Shown: piece by piece, positions 37,192-45,761 of the stretch
How the letters are laid out: the number at the start of each line of letters is the position of its first letter
Position numbering within the stretch: the first letter of the stretch is position 1
Assembly: GCA_017503785.1 (NCBI GenBank)
Contig: JAFVSK010000012.1
Location: forward strand, 1-64,000
Direction: 5' to 3'
DNA: 64,000 bases
Source: Clostridia bacterium
Lineage (GTDB): Bacteria > Bacillota > Clostridia > Oscillospirales > Acutalibacteraceae
Made by a program: the position numbers and the translations under genes
The notes under the pieces: generated by a model
What the model was told of the DNA's origin: nothing
Database searches by the model: none
What the model saw: only the letters and a program-made list of their open reading frames with translations

Positions 37192-38181
37192 ATGGATTCA
37201 TTTCTATTTGCCGTAAACGCCGTAGCCCCCATCATCCTTACGGTGGCAATCGGTTATCTTCTGAAAAAAGCCGGCTTCATGAACGCCGATTTCGCGAAAG
37301 CCGCCAACAAGCTGGTGTTTCGCCTCTTTTTGCCGGCAATGCTGTTTTTGAACGTGTATAGGATCGCCAGCATCGGCGGCATCAACATGAATTACATTAT
37401 GTACTGCTTGGTTGCGCTGCTGGTGATTTTCTTACTGTCCATCCCTGCGGTCATTTTGGTTGCCCGCAAACGTGAATACCGCGGTGTTCTGCTGCAAGGA
37501 GCCTTTCGCTCCAACTACGCGCTGATCGGTATTCCGCTCGCACAGTCGTTATTTGGGAACGACGGTGTGATCGTGGCTACGCTGCTATCGGCCGCCGTGA
37601 TCCCGCTGTTTAATATTTTAGCGGTGATCAGCTTGTCCATTTTCCGTGTGGAACGCGGCAAAAAGCCAAGTATCACGCATATTTTATCGGATATTGTGCG
37701 CAATCCGCTGATCCAAAGCATTGCACTCGGCGTGTTGGTGCTTGGTGTTCGCGCGTTCTTTACGGCAAACGACATCTCCTTCCGTCTAACCGATATCACT
37801 CCGCTTTTCACCGTACTTGGCTATCTTTCCGATTTGGCAACACCGCTGGCCTTGTTGGTGCTTGGAGCACAATTTGAGTTTTCCGCTGTGAAGGCACTGC
37901 GCCGTGAAATCATATTCGGCACGCTGATGCGCACTGTAATCGTTCCGCTGCTCGGTATCGGCACGGCTTACGCATTCTTTTCCTCGCAGTTCAGCGGTGC
38001 CCATTTTGCCGCCTTTGCCGCCATGTTTGCCACACCGGTGGCAGTGTCCAGCGTGCCGATGGCGCAAGAAATGGACGGCGACGTAGCCCTTGCGGGACAA
38101 TTGGTGGTGTGGACCACCCTTGCTTCGGCGTTTTCGGTATTCCTTGTGGCGTTTTTGCTGCGTTTGGCCGGTATTTTTTGA
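37192..38181 (+). CDS. AEC-family permease (auxin efflux carrier type)
   Basis: 329 aa with ten predicted membrane helices in two five-helix halves, typical of AEC transporters (VNAVAPIILTVAIGYLLKK at the N-terminus; GAFRSNYALIGIPLAQSL near 103). In bacteria these move dicarboxylates, malonate or amino acids; which applies here is unknown. AAAGGAGC precedes the ATG. Probably co-regulated with the M20 operon through the adjacent AraC protein. Confidence 0.85.
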   Translation: MDSFLFAVNAVAPIILTVAIGYLLKKAGFMNADFAKAANKLVFRLFLPAMLFLNVYRIASIGGINMNYIMYCLVALLVIFLLSIPAVILVARKREYRGVLLQGAFRSNYALIGIPLAQSLFGNDGVIVATLLSAAVIPLFNILAVISLSIFRVERGKKPSITHILSDIVRNPLIQSIALGVLVLGVRAFFTANDISFRLTDITPLFTVLGYLSDLATPLALLVLGAQFEFSAVKALRREIIFGTLMRTVIVPLLGIGTAYAFFSSQFSGAHFAAFAAMFATPVAVSSVPMAQEMDGDVALAGQLVVWTTLASAFSVFLVAFLLRLAGIF

Positions 38182-38191
38182 GAGGTGACTT

Positions 38192-38821
38192 ATGATTGCT
38201 GTATTTGATCTGGACGGAACCTTAATTGATTCCATGCCCAGTTTTTCTGCGGTTATGAAGAGCATCCCTGCGGAGGCCGGTTTTCCTGCCGATGACAAGT
38301 TGGTAAACACTGTCACCCCGCTTGGTTATCAAAAAACTGCCGAGTACTATGTGGCAATGGGTGTTCCGGGCACTGCCGAAAGCATCGTTCGCACCATTGA
38401 GCAACGCTTATACCGTGAATATTCTGAAACGATATCGCTAAAACCCGGTGTTGCCGCTTACTTAAACCAATTAAAGGAACACGGTGCCCGCTTGTTCGTG
38501 TTAACTGCCAGTCCCCACATGATGACTGACACCTGCCTTAAACGGAACGGCGTGTTTGCGTTGTTTGAGCAGGTGTGGTCGGTAGACGACTACGGCATCA
38601 CCAAAACCGAGGTGGCACTTTTCAATGCATTGGCCGAGCGTATCGGATGCCGCCCCGAGGAAATCCATTACTTCGATGATAACTTAACTGCGATTCGCAC
38701 CGCCAATCAAGCCGGTCTCATCACCTACGGTGTATTCGACCGCCACCCCGAAGTTTTAAGAAAAGAACTTCAAGAAATCAGCCAACACTTTGTAGCAACC
38801 TTTGAGGAGTTGATCGTATGA
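38192..38821 (+). CDS. HAD-superfamily hydrolase (phosphoglycolate phosphatase-like)
   Basis: 209 aa. Motif I FDLDGTLIDS near residue 4, motif II VLTAS near 100, motif III lysine and motif IV YFDDN near 158. The long cap between motif I and II is helical, as in the PGP group. Overlaps the next MBL gene by 4 nt and starts 11 nt after the AEC permease, so all three probably form one transcript. Confidence 0.85.
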   Translation: MIAVFDLDGTLIDSMPSFSAVMKSIPAEAGFPADDKLVNTVTPLGYQKTAEYYVAMGVPGTAESIVRTIEQRLYREYSETISLKPGVAAYLNQLKEHGARLFVLTASPHMMTDTCLKRNGVFALFEQVWSVDDYGITKTEVALFNALAERIGCRPEEIHYFDDNLTAIRTANQAGLITYGVFDRHPEVLRKELQEISQHFVATFEELIV

Positions 38822-39675
38822 GTAAACTGTATATGTTAACGGAAACCAGCAAGTTTATGATGTCATTCGTAATCGTCACCGAAAACGATCAAGCTATCGT
38901 GGTAGACGGCGGCCGTCCTGCGGATATGCCGCTGCTGAAGCAATACGTTGGCGGCCGACACATTGCGGCGTGGATCCTTACGCACGCTCACAACGACCAC
39001 ATTACCGGTTTTATCAGCGAAATGCAGAAAAACGGCGGTGCCGATTGGGATATCGGTACGGTATATTATAATTTTCCACCCTACTCGTTGATCGACAATC
39101 ACGACGTACCCGACTATAAGTATATGGCCGCCGAGCTGAACGAGTGTCTGCCTGCATTTTTTGAGGTTGAACCGTTATTTCACGATAAGGCCCATGTTAC
39201 CGCGCAGGGCGAAACGGTGCAGATCGACGATTGCCGCATTGATTTTCTGTTCTCCTATCACGAGGGGCTGACGGTCAATCTGATGAACGACAGCTCGCTG
39301 GTGTTCAAGGTCACCACACCGCAAAAAAGTGTGCTGTTTTTGGGCGATCTGGGGCCCCAGGCCGGCGATATCTTGTATCGCGAATCTCGTCACCTCCTAC
39401 AAGCCGATATCGTGCAAATGGCACACCACGGCCACATGAACGTGGGCATGGAGGTGTATGCTGCTGTTGGTGCCGAGGCGTGCCTGTGGTGTGCACCCGA
39501 ATGGTTGTATAATGAGGAAGAAATTCCCGATTACTTAAAGGATCCTGCCTACTTGGCCCCCGACTCCAGCCGTTTACGCATGTACGGCACAAGAATGACC
39601 CGCAACTGGATGGACATTCTTGGAGCCAAAACACATTACGTAACCATGAACGGCACACAAGAAATTGATTTATAA
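38818..39675 (+). CDS. Metallo-beta-lactamase-fold hydrolase, ComEC/Rec2-like branch
   Basis: 285 aa. Ligands in THAHNDHITGF near 59, LGDLGPQAGD near 179 and MAHHGHMNVG near 201. The arrangement VLFLGD ... VQMAHHGH is that of the ComEC C-terminal/phosphonate-type MBL branch. No signal peptide or membrane segment, so it is the soluble version. ATGA overlap with the HAD gene. Confidence 0.85.
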   Translation: MSKLYMLTETSKFMMSFVIVTENDQAIVVDGGRPADMPLLKQYVGGRHIAAWILTHAHNDHITGFISEMQKNGGADWDIGTVYYNFPPYSLIDNHDVPDYKYMAAELNECLPAFFEVEPLFHDKAHVTAQGETVQIDDCRIDFLFSYHEGLTVNLMNDSSLVFKVTTPQKSVLFLGDLGPQAGDILYRESRHLLQADIVQMAHHGHMNVGMEVYAAVGAEACLWCAPEWLYNEEEIPDYLKDPAYLAPDSSRLRMYGTRMTRNWMDILGAKTHYVTMNGTQEIDL

Positions 39676-39695
39676 ATTATTCACCGCGGAAAATC

Positions 39696-39724
39696 TTGAC
39701 AATTTCCCGCGTGAGTGTTACACT
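39696..39724 (+). promoter_or_regulatory. SigA-type promoter of the P-type ATPase transcript
   Basis: TTGACA (39696-39701), 17-nt spacer, TACACT (39719-39724). Transcription would begin just before the riboswitch P1 stem. Confidence 0.85.
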
Positions 39725-39736
39725 AATCTATAGTTT

Positions 39737-39823
39737 CATAAGGGAGTAGCGAACGTGCTTCGACACGTAGCAAGTCAACATCCTGGTCTTGTACCTGGCT
39801 TGCTTTTATTTGCGAGACTTATG
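39737..39823 (+). ncRNA. yybP-ykoY (Mn2+) riboswitch aptamer
   Basis: P1 is CATAAG (39737-39742) paired with CTTATG (39818-39823). Both conserved internal loops are present: GGGAGTAGC right after the 5' strand and GCGAGA right before the 3' strand, the pair that forms the metal site in yybP-ykoY RNAs. Between them are a GTGCTTCGACAC hairpin and further paired arms. Mn2+ binding stabilises the aptamer and raises expression of the downstream gene in studied cases. Confidence 0.88.
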
Positions 39824-39863
39824 TGCACCAAACGGTTTTGCACGGGTCTTAAAAAGGTACTAA

Positions 39864-39901
39864 CCCGGGCACACCGCATGGTGTACCCGGGATTTTTGTT
39901 T
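39864..39901 (+). terminator. Riboswitch-controlled terminator
   Basis: CCCGGGCACACC / GGTGTACCCGGG with loop GCAT and one C-A mismatch, then ATTTTTGTTT. It lies between the aptamer and the ATPase ribosome binding site, so it fits control by transcription termination. Confidence 0.88.
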
Positions 39902-39956
39902 GACCGGGAACAAATCAACCCATACTTTATGCAGTTAGCGAAAGGAGTACACACGT

Positions 39957-42587
39957 ATGAAATTCTACTGCGAAGACAAAGAGGCGGTCTTAAAAGAAGT
40001 CAATTCCACCGCCGAAGGTCTCACTCAGGCCGAAGCCGAAAAACGCTTGGCCGCCAACGGTAAGAACAAGCTGGATGCCGCTCCCGGCAAATCGCTGATC
40101 CGCCGTTTCCTGGAGCAACTGGCCGACCCGATGATCATCATTCTGTTGGTCGCGGCTGCCATTAGCGGTGTCTTGGCCGTGGTGGAAAACGAAAGCTTTA
40201 CCGACGTTATCATCATTTTGGCTGTTGTTATCATCAACGCCGTGCTGGGTGTGTATCAAGAGAGCAAGGCCGAAAAAGCCATTGAAGCGCTGCAGGAAAT
40301 GTCGGCTGCCACCTCCAAGGTGCTGCGCGACGGTCGCATCGTCACCATTCACAGTGAAGATCTGGTCGTCGGTGACGTTGTGCTGCTGGAAGCCGGCGAT
40401 GCCGTTCCGGCCGATGCGCGCATTTTGGAAAGCGCCAGCCTGCAGGTCGAAGAAGCGGCGTTAACGGGTGAATCGGTGCCTGTTACCAAGTTTATCGACA
40501 TCATTAACCTGTCCGATGAACAAAAAGACGTTCCGCTGGGCGACCGCAAAAACATGGTCTACATGGGCGGCACCGTGGTATACGGCCGCGGCACCGTGGT
40601 TGTCACCGGCACCGGTATGGATACCGAAATGGGCAAGATCGCCGGCGCTTTAGCACAGGCTGAAGAAGGCAAAACACCCTTGCAGATCAAGCTGTCGCAA
40701 TTGTCGAAGATCCTCACCTGGCTCGTGCTGGGTGTTTGCGTGGTCGTGTTCGGCGTTCAGTTGCTGCGCGCCGGCGGCTTCAGCTTCGATGTCGCTCTGC
40801 ACTCCTTCATGGTAGCCGTATCGCTGGCTGTTGCCGCTATTCCGGAAGGCTTGGCCGCCGTTGTTACGGTTGTTCTTTCTATCGGCGTTACCAACATGTC
40901 GAAGCGCAACGCCATCATTCGCAAGCTCACCGCTGTGGAAACGCTGGGCTGCGCGCAGATCATCTGCTCGGATAAAACGGGTACTCTCACCCAAAACAAG
41001 ATGACGGTGGTTGACCATTTCGGTGAAGACGAAAAGCGTCTTGCCACCGCTATGGCGCTGTGCAGCGATGCCGAGCTGGATGCCGACGGTTCCGTTACGG
41101 GCGAACCCACCGAGGCTGCCTTGGTTGTGTGGGCCAACACGCTGGGCCTGCCCAAATATGATTTAAAGGCTTCTCTCCCCCGTTCGGGCGAAGCACCGTT
41201 CGATTCCGGCCGTAAAATGATGTCGACCGTTCATCCGATAGATGACGCATATATTCAGTTCACCAAGGGTGCTCCCGACGTGATCATCGACAAGTGCACG
41301 CATTATTTGAAGGACGGCGTAGCCGTTCCGATGACCGAGGAATACAAGAACGAGATCGTTGCTGCCAACAAAGCCATGGCCGACCGCGCTCTGCGCGTGC
41401 TGGCCTGTGCCGAGCGCCGTTGGGATGCCGCTCCTGCCGATTACGAGCCTGCCACCTTGGAGCAAGAGCTGTGCTTTATCGGCTTGTCGGGTATGATCGA
41501 CCCTGTTCGTCCCGAGGTTAAGGATGCCATTGTGGAGTGCCGCGGCGCCGGTATCCGTGCCATTATGATCACGGGTGACCATGTAGACACCGCCATTGCC
41601 ATCGCCAAAGAACTGGGCATTTTGGAGGAAGGCATGCGCGCCATCACCGGCTCCGAGCTCAATGAAATGAGCGATGAAGAATTCGAAAAGGAATTCCGCA
41701 ATATCAGCGTTTATGCCCGTGTACAGCCCGAGCATAAGACTCGTATTGTAAATGCGTGGCGCAACGCCGGCTTTGTTACCGCTATGACGGGCGACGGCGT
41801 GAACGATGCTCCGTCCATCAAATCGGCCGATATCGGCGTGGGTATGGGTATCACCGGTACCGACGTTACCAAAAACGTGGCCGACATGGTGCTCACCGAC
41901 GACAACTTCGCCACCATCGTGGGCGCCGTTGAAGAAGGCCGCCGCATCTACGATAACATCCGCAAGGCCATTCAGTTCCTGCTGGGCTCGAACATGAGTG
42001 AGGTCATCAGCATCTTTGTGGCAACGCTCATTGGCTTCACCATTTTAGAGCCTGTGCATTTGCTGTGGATCAACCTGGTTACCGACTGCTTCCCCGCTTT
42101 GGCGCTGGGTATGGAAAAGGCTGAACGCAATATCATGCGCCGTAAACCGCGCGATGCCAAGGCCGGCATCTTCTCGGGCGGTATGGGCTTCGACGTTGTG
42201 TATCAGGGTATTTTGGTATCTGCATTGGTGCTCGTTTCCTATTTCATTGCCACGTTCCTGGAGCCCGACCCGCAGCACGCTGCGGCAGCCGGCACCACCA
42301 TGGCCTTCCTGACTATGTCGATGGCCGAGATCTTCCACAGCTTGAATATGCGCTCGCAGCGCGGCAGCTTGTTTACGATGAAATCGCACAACGCCATGCT
42401 GTATTTGGCAGCGCTGGGCTCGTTCATTGCTACCACGGTAGTTTGCGAAGTGCCGTTCTTAGCCAACGCGTTTGGTTTTGCCGGCGTAAGTCTTGTGGAA
42501 TACGCCATTGCTATCGGTCTTGGCTTCTGTGTTATTCCGATCGTCGAAATCGTCAAGGCGATTCAGCGCAAGGTTGCCAAGGATTAA
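39957..42587 (+). CDS. P-type cation-transporting ATPase (P2A type, Mn2+/Ca2+ export)
   Basis: 876 aa. A cation ATPase N-terminal domain, then the A domain LTGESVPV near 165, the phosphorylation motif CSDKTGTLTQNKM near 340, MTGDGVNDAPSIKSAD near 610, and about ten membrane helices; AAIPEGLA near 295 and NLVTDCFPALALGMEKAE near 705 are metal-site helices. Family members move Ca2+ or Mn2+. The Mn2+ riboswitch upstream favours manganese detoxification. AAAGGAG lies ahead of the ATG. Followed by its own terminator. Confidence 0.92.
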   Translation: MKFYCEDKEAVLKEVNSTAEGLTQAEAEKRLAANGKNKLDAAPGKSLIRRFLEQLADPMIIILLVAAAISGVLAVVENESFTDVIIILAVVIINAVLGVYQESKAEKAIEALQEMSAATSKVLRDGRIVTIHSEDLVVGDVVLLEAGDAVPADARILESASLQVEEAALTGESVPVTKFIDIINLSDEQKDVPLGDRKNMVYMGGTVVYGRGTVVVTGTGMDTEMGKIAGALAQAEEGKTPLQIKLSQLSKILTWLVLGVCVVVFGVQLLRAGGFSFDVALHSFMVAVSLAVAAIPEGLAAVVTVVLSIGVTNMSKRNAIIRKLTAVETLGCAQIICSDKTGTLTQNKMTVVDHFGEDEKRLATAMALCSDAELDADGSVTGEPTEAALVVWANTLGLPKYDLKASLPRSGEAPFDSGRKMMSTVHPIDDAYIQFTKGAPDVIIDKCTHYLKDGVAVPMTEEYKNEIVAANKAMADRALRVLACAERRWDAAPADYEPATLEQELCFIGLSGMIDPVRPEVKDAIVECRGAGIRAIMITGDHVDTAIAIAKELGILEEGMRAITGSELNEMSDEEFEKEFRNISVYARVQPEHKTRIVNAWRNAGFVTAMTGDGVNDAPSIKSADIGVGMGITGTDVTKNVADMVLTDDNFATIVGAVEEGRRIYDNIRKAIQFLLGSNMSEVISIFVATLIGFTILEPVHLLWINLVTDCFPALALGMEKAERNIMRRKPRDAKAGIFSGGMGFDVVYQGILVSALVLVSYFIATFLEPDPQHAAAAGTTMAFLTMSMAEIFHSLNMRSQRGSLFTMKSHNAMLYLAALGSFIATTVVCEVPFLANAFGFAGVSLVEYAIAIGLGFCVIPIVEIVKAIQRKVAKD

Positions 42588-42597
42588 CAACTACTTT

Positions 42598-42626
42598 AAA
42601 AAGCACGGCTTCGGCCGTGCTTTTTT
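42598..42626 (+). terminator. Terminator after the ATPase gene
   Basis: AAGCACGGC / GCCGTGCTT stem, TTCG loop, six-T tract. Confidence 0.92.
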
Positions 42627-42627
42627 C

Positions 42628-42656
42628 TTGCATTTTACTCGTGTTATTACTATAAT
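42628..42656 (+). promoter_or_regulatory. SigA-type promoter of the alpha-galactosidase gene
   Basis: TTGCAT (42628-42633), 17-nt spacer, TATAAT (42651-42656), 32 nt before the start. Confidence 0.8.
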
Positions 42657-42688
42657 GAATATAGTGCTTTTATAAGGGAGGCTATGTC

Positions 42689-44857
42689 ATGGCAATTACT
42701 TTTGAAAAATCGACCCGCACCTTTTATTTGGATGGGCATAATGTCACCTACGCGTTCTGCATCAATGAGCTGGATTATGCCGAGCATTTGTATTACGGCA
42801 AACGTATTCCTCACGATTCACTGCTGTATTCACGCACGATCGGTGCGGGATCTTTCGACCCTACACCACCCGGAAAAGACGGACAAATCGGTTACGACCG
42901 CTTTCCTTCCGAACTCACCTTCTTTGGTAACAGCGACTACCGCGAGCCCTGCGTACACGTAGAAAACGCAACCGGCGATCGCTTGTGCGAACCGCTGTAT
43001 GTCGGTCACGATATTTTGGATACCAAGCCTGCTGTTCACGGTATGCCGTGTATGACGGGCGGCGAGACCTTGGTGCTGCATCTTGCCGACGCGGTAAGCG
43101 GTTTTGCTGCCGATCTTTACTACACGGTGTATGACGATGCCGATGTGATCGCCCGCCGCGTTGTCTACCACGCAGGAAACAGCGCCGTTGTGCTTCGCCG
43201 TGCATATTCCTTCTCGCTTTCTCTGCCGAGAAACGAGTACGACTGTCTTTCACTGTATGGCAATTGGGCCAAGGAACGCCATATTCAGCGTATTCCGCTG
43301 CATCATGGGGTCGTTTCCATCGACTCCAAGCGTGCCTCCTCTTCGGCCGTTTTAAACCCCTTTATGGCTATTGCCGAGCGCGGTGTCACCGAGACCCACG
43401 GCGAGGTATGGGGCATAAACTTGGTGTACTCCTCGTCCTTCGTGTTAAAAGCCCAAGGCACAAACGACGGCACCACCCTACTCACCGGCGGTATTCAGGA
43501 TTTTGACTTTTCCTGGGAACTGGCGGCAGGTGACTCATTCGAAACACCCGAAGTAGTGATTGCTTACTCGGCTGAAGGCTTGGGCGGTATGAGCCGCGCA
43601 TTTCACCGTGTCTACCGCAACCATCTCATCAATCAACGCTTTGTGAACGCCACCCGTCCGGTGCTCATCAACAACTGGGAAGGCACGTACTTTAATTTTG
43701 ATACACCAAAACTGAAAGCGATTGTCGACGCCGTGGCCGGCACCGGTATTGATACCTTTGTACTGGACGACGGTTGGTTCGGTGCTCGCAACGCCGATAA
43801 CGCCGGTCTGGGCGACTGGTTTGTTAACGAGCAAAAGCTGGAGGGCGGTCTGCAGCCGCTTGTTGACTACGTTCACAGCAAGGGTATGAAATTCGGCTTG
43901 TGGTTCGAGCCGGAAATGGTGAACGAAAATTCCGATCTATTCCGCGCCCATCCCGAGTATGCCATCGCCGCCCCAAACCGCGAGCGTTGTTATACACGCC
44001 ATCAATTTATGCTGGATCTCACCTGTACTGAGGTGCGTGATTACATTGTTGACACTGTCAACCGCATCATAAGAATGTATGGGATTGATTACGTAAAATG
44101 GGATTACAACCGCAACGTAACGGAATTTTTCAGCGGTGCCCTCCCCGCTCACCGACAAAGCGAGTTTTCACACCGCTACGCCTTGGGCGTTTACGATCTG
44201 TGCGAGCGCATCATTAACGCCAATCCCACTGTCTTTTTCGAGGGCTGCTCGGGAGGTGGTGCGCGCTTCGATCCCGCAATGTTGTATTACTTCCCGCAGA
44301 TTTGGACCTCCGACAATACCGATCCCGAGGAACGCACCAAGATCCAATACGGCACTTCCTTGGTATATCCGCTTTCGTCGATGAGCTGCCACGTATCAGC
44401 CATTCCCAATCACCAAACCGGACGATACCCCTCCTTGCATACGCGTGCCTGCATTGCCGGGATGGGTGCCACCGGCTACGAGCTGGATTCCACCCAACTC
44501 ACAGAAGCTGAAAAAACCGAAATTCAGCAGTATATCACGACTTACCGCGACGACGAGGAACTGATTCTGCACGGCGACGTTTACCGCGTGGAAGACCCGT
44601 TCACGGGTAATTATTACGGTGTTGCGGTTGTTTCGCCCGATAAAGCTCGCGGCATGCTCACGGTATACCGCCGTATGGGCAGCGTAAACAATGAGATCAA
44701 ACGCGTTCGTATGAACGGTCTTGATCCCGAACGGTACTACACCATACCGGAGTTAGATATCACCCTTTCGGGCGCGGTGCTGATGAACATCGGCCTCGTC
44801 CCCAAATTTGAGTATGGCGATTTCCAAACACTTCAATACCATTTCAAAGCACAATAA
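42689..44857 (+). CDS. Alpha-galactosidase (GH36)
   Basis: 722 aa, the usual length for bacterial GH36. An N-terminal beta-supersandwich (1-320) precedes the TIM barrel with FVLDDGWFG near 355, KFGLWFEPEMVNENSDL near 400, the nucleophile Asp in YVKWDYNRN near 470, EGCSGGGARFD near 520 and the acid/base Asp in SDNTD near 540. No signal peptide, so it acts on imported raffinose-type or melibiose-type sugars. Its own promoter and terminator; no sugar transporter adjacent. Confidence 0.95.
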   Translation: MAITFEKSTRTFYLDGHNVTYAFCINELDYAEHLYYGKRIPHDSLLYSRTIGAGSFDPTPPGKDGQIGYDRFPSELTFFGNSDYREPCVHVENATGDRLCEPLYVGHDILDTKPAVHGMPCMTGGETLVLHLADAVSGFAADLYYTVYDDADVIARRVVYHAGNSAVVLRRAYSFSLSLPRNEYDCLSLYGNWAKERHIQRIPLHHGVVSIDSKRASSSAVLNPFMAIAERGVTETHGEVWGINLVYSSSFVLKAQGTNDGTTLLTGGIQDFDFSWELAAGDSFETPEVVIAYSAEGLGGMSRAFHRVYRNHLINQRFVNATRPVLINNWEGTYFNFDTPKLKAIVDAVAGTGIDTFVLDDGWFGARNADNAGLGDWFVNEQKLEGGLQPLVDYVHSKGMKFGLWFEPEMVNENSDLFRAHPEYAIAAPNRERCYTRHQFMLDLTCTEVRDYIVDTVNRIIRMYGIDYVKWDYNRNVTEFFSGALPAHRQSEFSHRYALGVYDLCERIINANPTVFFEGCSGGGARFDPAMLYYFPQIWTSDNTDPEERTKIQYGTSLVYPLSSMSCHVSAIPNHQTGRYPSLHTRACIAGMGATGYELDSTQLTEAEKTEIQQYITTYRDDEELILHGDVYRVEDPFTGNYYGVAVVSPDKARGMLTVYRRMGSVNNEIKRVRMNGLDPERYYTIPELDITLSGAVLMNIGLVPKFEYGDFQTLQYHFKAQ

Positions 44858-44860
44858 AGG

Positions 44861-44894
44861 AACGGGTGCAGACAAACCGTCTGCACCCGTTTTA
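44861..44894. terminator. Bidirectional terminator between alpha-galactosidase and DeoR genes
   Basis: ACGGGTGCAGAC / GTCTGCACCCGT, 12 bp with a 5-nt loop; TTTTAT follows on the plus strand. The deoR stop codon sits on the right side of it. Confidence 0.88.
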
Positions 44895-45638
44895 TAATTC
44901 TACGGTTATAAGCTGTGTATTGGGAAACGTATCGCGCAAGTGGCTAAAATCATGATCGCTGATCACCGCGGATACCCCACCGAAATCGCACAGCTGTTTT
45001 GTTGGCTGATGCGCCAGTTTTTCACTGTCGATCAAATACACGGCCTCCTTGGAATTAGCGATCATTACGCGGTGAAGATCGTAATATCCCCCTCCGCAAA
45101 AAACAGCACCGTCGTCCGTTACGGCACCGGTGGAAAAGAAGGCTTTATCCGCGCGATACGTGCGCGCCATATCCACCGTATCAATGCTTCCCGTCATACT
45201 GGGAGCCTCCAAAATGCGGCCGCCAAGACATATACACTCAACACCCCGGTCGCTAAGATAGGAGAGCAACATCAGATTGTTACTGATAACCGTTATGCGC
45301 TCTTTATCCGTTAAATACGGTCCCATATATTGTGCCGTAGTGGAGCCGTCAATAAACACGATATCGCCATCCTGCACCATTTCTGCGGCTTTGCGGGCAA
45401 TACATTCTTTAGCATGGTGTTGCTTGTGCATGCGAAACTCCAGCGGCACGGAACGATCCTTCACCAATTCCACGCCGCCGTAGCTGCGCTGAATCAAGCC
45501 GCGTTTTTGAAGCAGATTCAAATCGCGGTTCACTGTTGCTGAGCTGAAGTGCAGTTTTTTCAGAAGATACGATACTGAAACGTATTGATGCTTTTCCAAA
45601 ATACGCAGGATCTCATCCTGCCGTTCTTGTGGATACAT
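44892..45638 (-). CDS. DeoR-family transcriptional regulator
   Basis: 248 aa. An N-terminal winged HTH (VSVSYLLKKLHFSSATVNRDL near 19, with the RDLNLLQKRG signature) and a sugar-phosphate isomerase-like sensory domain with FIDGSTTAQYMGPYL near 95 and KAFFSTGAV near 165. Such proteins sense sugar phosphates. Divergent from the MATE exporter with two matching palindromes between them, so it may control both itself and the exporter, and perhaps the nearby alpha-galactosidase. Confidence 0.9.
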   Translation of the reverse strand: MYPQERQDEILRILEKHQYVSVSYLLKKLHFSSATVNRDLNLLQKRGLIQRSYGGVELVKDRSVPLEFRMHKQHHAKECIARKAAEMVQDGDIVFIDGSTTAQYMGPYLTDKERITVISNNLMLLSYLSDRGVECICLGGRILEAPSMTGSIDTVDMARTYRADKAFFSTGAVTDDGAVFCGGGYYDLHRVMIANSKEAVYLIDSEKLAHQPTKQLCDFGGVSAVISDHDFSHLRDTFPNTQLITVEL

Positions 45639-45657
45639 GGCCCACCCACCCTTGTGA

Positions 45658-45713
45658 GAAATGTTGAGAAATTTCCAATATTTTAAACACTATTGCGAAA
45701 TGTTGATAATTTC
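45658..45713. promoter_or_regulatory. Two palindromic operator-like repeats between deoR and MATE genes
   Basis: GAAATGTTGAGAAATTTC (45658-45675) and GAAATGTTGATAATTTC (45697-45713), each with GAAAT/ATTTC arms, in direct orientation 39 nt apart. Their position suggests binding sites for the DeoR protein. Confidence 0.55.
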
Positions 45714-45761
45714 GTTATTATTATAGGCGAACGAATCCACTGTGTCAAGAGGGGCCATCGT

